From Cesiribacteraceae bacterium YIM B00369 (lineage in GTDB: Bacteria > Bacteroidota > Bacteroidia > Cytophagales > Cyclobacteriaceae), in the NCBI GenBank assembly GCA_017948555.1, contig JAFMYY010000001.1, forward strand, positions 186,001-250,000: DNA of 64,000 nucleotides, given 5' to 3'. The position numbers and the translations under genes are program-made. Shown here piece after piece: positions 53,777 to 61,273 of this stretch. Each line of letters begins with the position of its first letter. Positions within the stretch are counted from its first letter, which is position 1. Under the pieces are notes generated by a model. That model had not been told where the DNA came from, ran no database searches, and worked only from the letters and a program-made list of their open reading frames with translations.

Positions 53777-54976
53777 TCAGTTAAATGTAATCCACATTTC
53801 TTTAGGAGATCGGGTAAAGACACCTGTTTCCCGGGGTGCCTCATTGTCCTTGAACTGTATGTTCTGTAAGTGGTCCAGTAATAAATTTGTGGCAATGTTT
53901 ACCTCAACTTTAGCCAAAAGAGATCCAACACAGAAATGCCTGCCCAAAGCAAAGGCCGTATGATTAGCCGCTCCGGTATATGACTTTTTATCGTCAATTT
54001 CGGCACGGAAAATATCAAATTCATCAGGCTGTTGGTATTTGTTTTCGTCACGGTTCGCAGCACCTATTAAACAGGTTACAGTAGCATTTGCAGGAATCAC
54101 TCCGCCCGACATTTCCACGTCTTCAAGCGGCTGGCGCATGATCATATGCACCGGAGGCGTAAACCGTAAGGTTTCGGCAAAGGCCTTGTCAATCAGGCTT
54201 CTGTCATTTCTTACCGCTTCCATTTGCTCCGGATTTTCAATCAGGTTTTTAAACAGCAGGGTAAGTGCTTTGTCTGTTGTTTCTCCGCCGGCTGTTAATA
54301 GCAGGCTGCAAAAGGCTTTTATTTCCTGATCGGTCATATTAACACCATCTATTTCTGCTGTACATAAAACAGAAAGTAAATCTCCGCCGGGATTGGCTCT
54401 TCGCTCTTCGATGATGCTGAGCATATAGCTTTCAAATTCCACTTTGGTTTTCAGGCCTGCTTCTGTAACAGCCGGATCCTGTGTGAGATTAGAAAGAAAC
54501 CCCATAATAGAGGTATACCAGCCATGGAATTTTGGCAGATCGCTTTTCGGTAACTCAAGCATATCCACAATTACACCAATCGGAAAAATGGTTGCAAATT
54601 GTGCTACAAAATCAATCTCTTTCTGGTCTTTTGGAAATGCAGCAATCAGGTCCTGTACATTTTTTGTAATTACAGGTATAAATTTTTCAAAAAGATCCCT
54701 TCCCCGAAAGGCAGGATTCAGGAGGTTTCTGTGCCTCGAATGTTCTTTGCCTTCCATCTGAAGAACCGTTCTGCCATGGACAGGTTCTAATTGCCAGTCG
54801 TAGTTTCTGGAAGAAAACACATTATCCTTGAATGCCCGCTCTACATCTTCATAACGGCTGATGATATAGCTGTTCATTCCTTCGTGAAAAAGCAGAGGAT
54901 GATGGTCTCTCATCTCTTTATAAACAGCATAAGGATTTTCCTGGAATTGCGGGGATAGAATGTCTGGATTTTTCAT
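53777..54976 (-). CDS. Cytochrome P450
   Basis: This 399-residue protein starts at the ATG at 54976 (MKNPDILSPQFQENPYAVYK); an upstream ATG at 55015 adds a non-family head. The heme-ligand Cys349 is in FALGRHFCVGSLLA. The I-helix has LLLTAGGETTD and the K-helix ExxR is in FAETLRFTPP, with the PERF-like FDIFRAEIDD downstream. It belongs to the soluble bacterial P450 type that needs ferredoxin partners. The substrate is unknown. It precedes the GAF and STAS-like genes on the same strand. Confidence 0.95.
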   Translation of the reverse strand: MKNPDILSPQFQENPYAVYKEMRDHHPLLFHEGMNSYIISRYEDVERAFKDNVFSSRNYDWQLEPVHGRTVLQMEGKEHSRHRNLLNPAFRGRDLFEKFIPVITKNVQDLIAAFPKDQKEIDFVAQFATIFPIGVIVDMLELPKSDLPKFHGWYTSIMGFLSNLTQDPAVTEAGLKTKVEFESYMLSIIEERRANPGGDLLSVLCTAEIDGVNMTDQEIKAFCSLLLTAGGETTDKALTLLFKNLIENPEQMEAVRNDRSLIDKAFAETLRFTPPVHMIMRQPLEDVEMSGGVIPANATVTCLIGAANRDENKYQQPDEFDIFRAEIDDKKSYTGAANHTAFALGRHFCVGSLLAKVEVNIATNLLLDHLQNIQFKDNEAPRETGVFTRSPKEMWITFN

Positions 54977-55015
54977 AGTATTGTTTAACAGCAAAACAAG
55001 TAATAATTTATGCAA

Positions 55016-55366
55016 CGCATATTAACAAAACACAAATTTCCTTACGCTTGTAGAAACATTATAAAAATGGAAAATTTTAAAATGTCAGATAAGCGAATTT
55101 TCTATTGTTAAATTGTTTGTAAAGCAGGTGTTTTTCTGCTGGAGGGGCAGCAGGGGGGTGAATATAACAATTTATAGTCCGGAGCAGTATAAAATGCGTT
55201 GCGGAAAGCTAATTGAATCCAGATCATCCATAGATGATTTGGTATAGAAATAAAGAATTTGAAATTAATATTTAAGGCTGTTGGAGAGAAAATTGAACAT
55301 TCTTACATGTTGTGTTACGCCTGATTTTTCCGGGAGGTTATAAAATGGCGCCTGAGTGTTTGAACA
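55016..55366. other. Intergenic region, no gene seen
   Basis: 351 nt between the P450 start and the macrodomain remnant. AT-rich; no recognisable gene or strong hairpin. The P450 promoter should be here. Confidence 0.4.
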
Positions 55367-55600
55367 TTAAAATGCATTTTTTATCAACTGATAATTCTCT
55401 TCATCGATGCATACGAAAATAACTTTATTTATTTGCCTGTGCTGTGGCGGAAATTCCCTGACAGTATCCACTGCAATGCGGGCAGCTTCTTTTCTGGGAA
55501 GTGGCAGGCGCCCGTGCTGATATTGGGAAATGCAATGCTGCCGCAGCCGGGAAACAGTAACAGGTTTAGTTGCTGAATGATTATGCTTTTCCCACAGCCT
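55367..55600 (-). pseudogene. Macrodomain (ADP-ribose-processing) remnant, frameshifted
   Basis: On the minus strand the segment GCGSIAFPNISTGACHFP is read first, followed after a frame change by EAARIAVDTVREFPPQ and NKVIFVCIDEENYQLI ending at a stop (55367-55369). This reproduces the C-terminal half of a macrodomain O-acetyl-ADP-ribose deacetylase, where SIAFPxISTGxxxFP is the family's characteristic segment. The N-terminal half is not recognisable upstream. The gene is a decayed fragment with at least one frameshift near the FP/EAAR junction. The exact 5' edge is uncertain. Confidence 0.7.
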
Positions 55601-55622
55601 GTTAGCTCTGGAAGAGAAGATG

Positions 55623-55657
55623 AAAGGACCCGCCGGCCGGAAGCCGGTGGGTTCTTT
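55623..55657 (-). terminator. Terminator after the second curlin-like gene
   Basis: A GC-rich stem pairs AAGGACCCGCCGGC (from 55624) with GCCGGTGGGTTCTT, closed by a 5-nt loop, 50 nt after the curlin-like stop codon on the minus strand. Confidence 0.8.
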
Positions 55658-55709
55658 TCAGATTAAACATGCCTTAGTTGAAAGATTTTATCCGGCTAAT
55701 GTTAATCCA

Positions 55710-56582
55710 CTATTCCTGCACCACTCCGGCAAAGTTGCGGCTCCCTTGCTGCATAATGATGGCTGTGTGATTACTGCCGGCCTGGAGGATGCGGGCCTCA
55801 TGGCCGGAGCCATCCTGAATAATCAGAGCTTCATTGTGAAAAGAAACCGCTCCCTCAGAACCTTGTAGAATCTCCGCAAAATTTTGCCGGCCCTGCTGCA
55901 GTATAGTGGCCTGGCTAAAGGTAGCTGTGCCATTCCAGGTGCCCTGGTTTATTTCGGCATAATGATCATCTCCCTGCTGGGTAAGGAGGGCTGTATTGTC
56001 TGTTGCTACACTTGTTCCCGAATAAACACCCTGCAGAAGCCAGGCAGTGTTGTTGGATCCTTCCTGTGTCAGAAAGGCTTCGTTCCTTTCTCCGGTTCCT
56101 CCGCCTGAGCCCTGCGATAAAATGGTGTAGTTGCCATATCCCCCCTGGAATACTTCACTATGGTTGTTCCTGCTCAGCGAACCGTATGATGCCAGATCCA
56201 GGGACGCGGTATGTCCGGCTCCTACCTGTGTCAGGATTGTGGTATTGCCGATAGCTGTACCGCCACCATTCCCCTGGGTAACACTTGCCTCATTGGCTTC
56301 TCCGGTCTGGATCAGTATAATGGCATTTTCTATTGCTGTAGCGCCACCTGAATATCCCTGCATTATATTTACTGTATTGTCACTTCCCTGTTGCCAGATA
56401 CTTGCCAGGTTATCTTCTGCAAAATTCTCATTTCCAAAAGCAGGTTCCCCTCCCTGTTGTATGTCAATACTGAGGTTGTTTCCGGCTTGTTCAATATTTA
56501 CCTGGTTTAGCTGGCCTTGTCCGTAAGCGGCAGCGGATGAGAAGCCGGCTATCAGGATGAATAAAAGTTGGCGGGTCTTCAT
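55710..56582 (-). CDS. Curlin-repeat secreted protein (short form)
   Basis: This 290-residue protein has a signal peptide (MKTRQLLFILIAGFSSAAAY, cut near GQGQ). The mature part is a ladder of Q-x-G-x-x-N-x(5)-Q-G cores separated by Gly/Ser/Thr linkers, in units of about 30-32 residues (NNTAWLLQGVYSGTS, NFAEILQGSEGAVSF). It resembles the protein at 7121-8185 in length of repeat and layout, with little sequence identity. It is a likely secreted amyloid-forming or adhesin-like protein. No csgEFG is adjacent. It lies next to decayed genes. Confidence 0.85.
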   Translation of the reverse strand: MKTRQLLFILIAGFSSAAAYGQGQLNQVNIEQAGNNLSIDIQQGGEPAFGNENFAEDNLASIWQQGSDNTVNIMQGYSGGATAIENAIILIQTGEANEASVTQGNGGGTAIGNTTILTQVGAGHTASLDLASYGSLSRNNHSEVFQGGYGNYTILSQGSGGGTGERNEAFLTQEGSNNTAWLLQGVYSGTSVATDNTALLTQQGDDHYAEINQGTWNGTATFSQATILQQGRQNFAEILQGSEGAVSFHNEALIIQDGSGHEARILQAGSNHTAIIMQQGSRNFAGVVQE

Positions 56583-56812
56583 AAGATTGTGTTTTATGTG
56601 AAAAAATAAAGAAGAAACAGATCCTTTGTTTTCTTTCCTGCGCTGGCGGGTTCCGGTTAATGTTATTACCAGCAGGGTTTGGTATATGAAGATATGATAC
56701 CTGATCTTTACTCAGACTTTACACTCTTTAATTATTTGCGCCTGTATTGTATCTTTATGAAATAAAAATAGCCATATATTGTTTTCCTTTAGAACTTTTT
56801 CTTCTCCAGCCA

Positions 56813-56983
56813 CTATTTGCCTGTTTCTGTTTTGGGTATGTGTAAGGTGTTAAAACCGGATTCCAGAAACTGATCCGGAGTTTCAAAAGATTCCTTTTCA
56901 TTCAGTGTCCAGCCAAAAACATTTCCGCCCAATACTACAGGGGCGGTATATAAATCTGTGTTTCCTAATCTTCTTTTTTTCAT
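56813..56983 (-). pseudogene. Aldo/keto reductase N-terminal remnant, 56 aa
   Basis: A short frame begins MKKRRLGNTDLYTAPVVLGG and continues NVFGWTLNEKESFETPDQFL before stopping at residue 56. These residues are the start of an aldo/keto reductase (the usual pattern is RKLGNTDL...PxVxGGNVFGWTxDE...). In the family, GFNxxDTADVY would follow, but here GFNTLHIPKTETGK and a stop follow instead. The start codon overlaps the stop of the MFS gene (ATGA), so it was the second gene of that operon. It lacks the catalytic Asp/Tyr/Lys/His, so it is inactive. Confidence 0.75.
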
Positions 56984-58161
56984 GCTTCTTTCAGTTTTAA
57001 GTTAGCGGTTTTCGTTTTTCTTTTCCTTACCAGAATAATTCCTGAGGCAATGAAAATACCGGTGCCGGCCATAAGGGCCCCCACCAGGTTAGAGGAGGTA
57101 AAGCCATAGCCCATGGCAATGGGCAGACTTGCCAGATAAGCGCCGGAGGCATTCCCCATGTTAAAGGCACTCTGGTTCATGGAAGAGCCCAGCATTTCGG
57201 AGCCCCTGGCCGAGTTAATAATGGCCATTTGTATAGGCGCTGATATACAAAAAGCCACCATGCCGATAAGGAAGGTCATGACCAGAATTGCTGTTTTATG
57301 GTCGGCTAAAAAGGTGTTGGCCAGCAGTACGATAACCATTGTCACCAGGATAATGACTACTGCCTTGATGGGGGAAATCTTATCGGCCAGCTTTGCGCCC
57401 AGAATGTTGCCAACCGACATGCCAATACCAGCAAGTATCATGGCATAACTGACCATGCTTTCAGGATGGCCGGCTACTTCGGTAATAAGCGGGGCGATAT
57501 AACTGTACCAGGCAAAAAATCCCCCTGTTCCTATGGTAGTAAGCAGGATGACCATCCAGAGCTCCAGTCGTTTAAAAACCTTAAGGTCCTGCTTAAAACC
57601 ATGTTCGGATGATTTAGGTAGTTGTGGCATCCAGAAATGAATACCCAGGATGGCCATAATGCCAACGATCCCTACCGCCATAAAAGCAACATTCCATGAG
57701 AATTCATGGCCCAGATACGTTCCGAAAGGAACTCCCACCACATTGGCAATGGTAAGGCCTGTAAACATAGTGGCAATGGCCTGTGCTTCTTTACCCGGTT
57801 TTGCCAGTCCTTTGGCTACCACCGCTCCAATGCCAAAGAAAGCCCCGTGCGGAAGTCCGGCTAAAAAGCGGGAAATCATTAAGGTTGTGTAGCTGTCGGC
57901 AAAGGCAGAAAGCGTATTAAAAACCGTAAACCACACCATTAGTAAGAGCAAAACTTTATGAGCAGGCCACTTACCGCCAATACCGGTTAAGGTTGGGGCA
58001 CCTACCACCACTCCAAGGGCATAGGCCGAAATAAAATGGCTGGCCTGAGGAATGGTCACCTGCAGTGCTTCGGCTACATCGGGAAGTATTCCCATAATAA
58101 CAAATTCTGTCATGCCAATACCAAAACCACCTATGGCAAGAGCTATTAATGCTTTATTCAT
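56980..58161 (-). CDS. MFS efflux transporter (AraJ-like)
   Basis: This 393-residue membrane protein has 12 hydrophobic helices of the major facilitator superfamily. GGFGIGMTEFVIMGILPDVA at the start, and GKWPAHKVLLLLMVW and RFLAGLPHGAFFGIGAVVAK, match sugar/drug efflux-type (AraJ/YdhP-like) transporters. The substrate is unknown. The stop codon TGA overlaps the ATG of the truncated aldo/keto reductase, so the pair once formed an operon. No regulator gene is adjacent. Confidence 0.92.
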   Translation of the reverse strand: MNKALIALAIGGFGIGMTEFVIMGILPDVAEALQVTIPQASHFISAYALGVVVGAPTLTGIGGKWPAHKVLLLLMVWFTVFNTLSAFADSYTTLMISRFLAGLPHGAFFGIGAVVAKGLAKPGKEAQAIATMFTGLTIANVVGVPFGTYLGHEFSWNVAFMAVGIVGIMAILGIHFWMPQLPKSSEHGFKQDLKVFKRLELWMVILLTTIGTGGFFAWYSYIAPLITEVAGHPESMVSYAMILAGIGMSVGNILGAKLADKISPIKAVVIILVTMVIVLLANTFLADHKTAILVMTFLIGMVAFCISAPIQMAIINSARGSEMLGSSMNQSAFNMGNASGAYLASLPIAMGYGFTSSNLVGALMAGTGIFIASGIILVRKRKTKTANLKLKEA

Positions 58162-58309
58162 GAATATTTAAAAGTATAAATGCGGTAAGCCGGCTGCTGG
58201 AATCAACCGGTAAAACCTGTTACCAAAGCTATTTTATTATTTAATTTTAAATCTATTATAATTCTGTCTGATTATTCTTAAACAGGAGGGTATTGTATCT
58301 GGCAAACAG

Positions 58310-58656
58310 CTAAAGCAGGGGGAGGTGCAGCCCATAAAACATCTGACTAGCAACCGCAGACCAGTTTTCCTGCAGGGATGATCCCGCGATTAAAATAAAC
58401 ATGAGGACAACTCCCGCCATACTGCTCTTATGCATAGCTATGCCTGAAGCCGGAAAAATACCTGAAATAAGCCTCCAAAGGGAAGAATGTACGCAAACCC
58501 AATTACAAAGTTGTAGGGTAATATGCTTTCGCTAAATGAGTGAGCCATTCCTTCCGCAAAGCCTGTTAACTTTGGAATGCGTACCAGTCCGTGCCCAGGA
58601 AAGCTGAAGGCAATCGGTAATCGTGCTGATATGTAAGCGCTCTTTTCTAAAAGCAT
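58310..58656 (-). pseudogene. DoxX-family membrane protein, frameshifted
   Basis: The first part (from ATG 58656) reads MLLEKSAYISARLPIAFSFP then GHGLVRIPKLTGFAEGMAHS and VIGFAYILPF, the normal N-terminal half of a DoxX membrane protein. Near 58478 the frame breaks. The other frame continues LEAYFRYFPASG, then SSMAGVVLMFILIAGSSLQE and NWSAVASQMFYG to a stop at 58310, matching the DoxX C-terminal half. One single-base change explains the break. It is likely a recent pseudogene, or else a sequencing error. It lies upstream of the MFS gene on the same strand. Confidence 0.75.
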
Positions 58657-58889
58657 ATCTTTTTAATGTTTAAACAAAGGAACGAAACAGGCAGGTCTAA
58701 TGCAATGCAGATTTCTGATATCCTTAAAATTATCCTGCTGCCTTTACCCGCTTCTTTTCCCCGGGAAGCTCCATTTCAGGCTCAGGAAAATTCCTGACTA
58801 TATACTACATATGTCAATGAATGGAAGATTATTTCATTTTTGGATAAGTCGTTCTTATCTATTTTTGACGTGAAGAAGAAGCTGGATAG

Positions 58890-59315
58890 ATGAAGAACGA
58901 AGTGAAAGAGATCTTTAAATCAAGTGTTGTAACTGTCTGGTATGATGACCTTTTTAAACTGGCCTATTTAATATGGGACTGCAAGGGAGGTTTGTCCTTT
59001 GAAAAATATAAAGAACCCTTTGAGTTTCTTATTGAGAATACAGGAATTTCCGTTTTAGGAGTTCTGTCAGATAGCCGGAATCAAGGTATAATAGGAACAA
59101 AGATGCGAAGCTGGCTACAGAAGGATGGGGCACCCAGGGCTAAGCAGAGGGGCTTAAAATGCCACTATGTAGTGACTGATGCGAATTCTACAAAAGTTTA
59201 TTATGTAAATATCATAATCAGGTTACTTGAAGGGGATGGTTTGGATAGAAAACTGTTCCGGAATTTTGATGAGGCCGATCAGAGTATTAAAACCGCAATT
59301 TCAAAGTTTGTTTAA
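58890..59315 (+). CDS. STAS-like hypothetical protein, 141 aa
   Basis: This 141-residue soluble protein has no signal peptide. It shows a strand-helix-strand order like the protein at 52038: KLAYLIWDCKGGLSFEKYKE, a conserved-looking Trp/Pro segment SWLQKDGAPRAKQRGLKCHY, and VYYVNIIIRLLEG. The layout suggests the SpoIIAA/STAS-like superfamily, but identity to the other copy is low. The function is unknown. A terminator follows, so it is probably a single-gene unit. Confidence 0.65.
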   Translation: MKNEVKEIFKSSVVTVWYDDLFKLAYLIWDCKGGLSFEKYKEPFEFLIENTGISVLGVLSDSRNQGIIGTKMRSWLQKDGAPRAKQRGLKCHYVVTDANSTKVYYVNIIIRLLEGDGLDRKLFRNFDEADQSIKTAISKFV

Positions 59316-59346
59316 AAGGAAAAGTGGAATATAAAAAAGTAAGGGG

Positions 59347-59372
59347 GCTGTCTTTTTAAGATAGCTTTTTTT
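59347..59372 (+). terminator. Terminator of the 58890 gene
   Basis: An 8-bp stem (GCTGTCTT with AAGATAGC, one G-U pair) with a short loop and seven T's, 31 nt past the stop codon. Confidence 0.85.
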
Positions 59373-60050
59373 ATGTGAAAAGTTTTACCTCATTGGTTTG
59401 TCGGGCAGTTTAGTTTCCGGCGTTCCGGATTTTTGCGGTACTGATGTATGAATATTTGTCCCTTTGTTAATCCGGGAGACTTTCTGTCTCTGTATTGCTT
59501 CTTTAACTCTTAATACATCCGGTTAAGCATTGCTGGTATCCAGACAAGGGGATCATCATAAGCTCCGGAAATTAATAATTTCGTAAGAAACTTGCGAACG
59601 GGTTTGCATCTATATCGAACCAGGCGCTATTTCCGGGGAGAAGGAAGATTTTGCTATTTATGGATAGGCACAAAAAAGGAGCTTAACCGGGTCTCCATTG
59701 TTTTCCCCAAAAATTAAAGAAAGTCCTCAGAATTGCTTCTAAAGGAATTTTTTGCAAAGGAGGAGGGATTCGAACCTCATATTTTTATTCCTTATTATCA
59801 GTTAGTTAGCTAAGCGAAAAATGACTTGTGAAACACGAGTGAAACATTTTTCAATTTGGGTTAAAGAGCCGTGTGGATTCCAACCCTCGGACCCTGATGG
59901 TGTAAAGGTATGAAATTTGAAAGGATTTTTATATAAAGGATAGGGGGGGACTTAAAAATTATTTCATATTCAATTGTTTATGAGTTTAAGGCGTTACTCT
60001 CCATTGAGGATTTTGCATAGCTAAATTCACCATTACCTCTTTTGAGTTTT
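59373..60050. other. Boundary region with tRNA-like 3' ends, no intact gene
   Basis: Starting here, GC content drops. Minus-strand pieces near 59600 (PGNSAWFDIDANPFASF) look like decayed coding sequence of unknown family. At 59752-59778 and 59884-59905 are tRNA-3'-end-like sequences. Minus-strand pieces ending at 59986 resemble a QueE C-terminus. No complete gene was found. Confidence 0.5.
59752..59778 (-). other. tRNA 3'-end-like sequence (possible att site)
   Basis: On the minus strand the sequence GAGGTTCGAATCCCTCC reads as a complete T-arm (stem and TTCGAAT loop) followed by CCTTTGCA, like a tRNA acceptor end. No body of a tRNA precedes it, so it is an isolated 3' fragment. Integrating elements commonly leave such duplicates. 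A more decayed version (GGGTTGGAATCC on the minus strand) is at 59884-59905. Confidence 0.5.
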
Positions 60051-60120
60051 TTAACTGGGAGCCATCTTTTGGTTGCAGCCATAACATTGAAACCGCACGA
60101 CCGGCGACTTGTTGTGGCCG
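59986..60120 (-). pseudogene. Possible QueE C-terminal remnant
   Basis: On the minus strand one frame reads MLWLQPKDGSQLKNSKEV followed by MVNLAMQNPQWRVTP and a stop (59986-59988). This resembles the C-terminal LQP...NPxWR segment of 7-carboxy-7-deazaguanine synthases (QueE). No upstream radical-SAM cysteine motif is visible, so only the tail would remain. The similarity is short and could be chance. Confidence 0.3.
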
Positions 60121-60188
60121 TAGCGTTTTGAAGGTTCAATAAAATCTTTCAGGAGAACTAAGGCAGATTTGTTTGGTATAAAATTCAT
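60051..60188 (-). CDS. Short unidentified frame next to queD, 45 aa
   Basis: This frame begins MNFIPNKSALVLLKDFIEPS 16 nt after the queD stop and contains a CYGC pair near its end. It overlaps the possible QueE remnant in another frame. No family is recognised. It may be a small gene in the queD transcript or the head of a decayed gene. Confidence 0.25.
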   Translation of the reverse strand: MNFIPNKSALVLLKDFIEPSKRYGHNKSPVVRFQCYGCNQKMAPS

Positions 60189-60204
60189 TGTTCAGGGCCA
60201 AATT

Positions 60205-60684
60205 TTATAAAGAAACTACTTTAGAATCAAAAGATTCCGGAGAGGAAGGATGTTCTAAACTCACCACTGTGCTAGATTCAGCATAACAACTTTCTGTTTC
60301 CTGCAGCCGAACAGTAATTCTATCAATTCGATGCTCAGAGAGGTTTTTAAAACCTTTTTTCAATAAATATTGAGCCACATAAAGGCAGAGGTTTTCAGAT
60401 GTAGTATCATAAGGTAAGATGAAATGTTTCGAATTCAACAAAGCTATGGCTTCTTTTAATTTTGTATCATCTTTAGCAATAAGGGTTGCATGATCCCAAG
60501 ATTCAATCAAGGGGCTTATTATTTTCTTGATAACTTTAAAATCAATAAGCATGCCTCTTTCATCAGGTTCTCCCTCTAGTTCAACCCAAAGCACATAAGA
60601 ATGACCATGTAAACTTTGACATCCGCCCTGATGCCAAGGAAGCCGATGAGCCCCTTCCCAGCGAAATTTTTTTGAAACTTTCAT
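60205..60684 (-). CDS. queD: 6-carboxytetrahydropterin synthase (QueD family)
   Basis: This 159-residue protein starts at the ATG at 60684, preceded by AAGGAG at optimal distance; the open frame extends further to 60732. It shows the QueD/PTPS fold: zinc ligands His13 (GAHRLPW) and His26/His28 (SLHGHSY), catalytic Cys22 and Asp64-His65 in SWDHATL, and Glu129 near the end. It converts 7,8-dihydroneopterin triphosphate to 6-carboxy-tetrahydropterin, the second step of the queuosine/7-deazaguanine (preQ0) pathway. It is divergent to the DpdA-like gene, which suggests a shared 7-deazaguanine role. Confidence 0.9.
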   Translation of the reverse strand: MKVSKKFRWEGAHRLPWHQGGCQSLHGHSYVLWVELEGEPDERGMLIDFKVIKKIISPLIESWDHATLIAKDDTKLKEAIALLNSKHFILPYDTTSENLCLYVAQYLLKKGFKNLSEHRIDRITVRLQETESCYAESSTVVSLEHPSSPESFDSKVVSL

Positions 60685-61273
60685 TAACTTCTCCTTTTTA
60701 AACTGTACCTGCTGTTTTATTTCTGCGGTCATTTCATAGATTCTGGTTTATGATGACAGCATCATTATTTTCTTCCTGATTTCATTTTTTGATAAAATCT
60801 ACAGGAACCTGTTTCTTTATCAGATAAATCTCCCTTTCCAGAAAATAGAGAAATCCTTCTTTATTTTTATTACGGCAAATTTTATAAGAATTTTTTAAAC
60901 CGCCAGAAGAAATCTTTTGGCTTATTGTTTTAGATGATGTTTCAAATATTAAATTAAAAGTCTGATATTGCTAATAGTTTTAAGGATATTTCCAGAGGGT
61001 TTTGGATCAGAATTTAACTGTTCCAGGATATTAGGTGCTGTCTTTTTAATGGCTACAATATTTTAAAAAGTCTCCTGGATATTAGATACCTTCAGAAAGG
61101 TTTATCAATATGGAACAGGTTAAGTTAAAAGCGAAAGAATGTTTTGTGAATTTGTAGGGTAAAGAAGAATAAATGAAATATGCTTTGAATTTAAGGTAAT
61201 TTTAAAGCAGATGTAAATGGCACCAATAGAATTTGTGTAGTTGTAGTAGAGTAGAGATAACAGTAAAAGATAG
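60685..61273. other. AT-rich divergent region
   Basis: 589 nt between queD and the dpdA-like gene, markedly AT-rich. A minus-strand frame without a start codon, ending at 60782-60784 (SQKISSGGLKNSYKIC, then FLYFLEREIYLIKKQVPVDF), has protein-like composition and may be a decayed gene or one with an unusual start. Promoters for both neighbours are expected. Confidence 0.45.

Noticed and set aside
59752-59778. Complete tRNA gene
   Set aside because: Only the T-arm and acceptor-like end are present; no anticodon or D arm precedes it.
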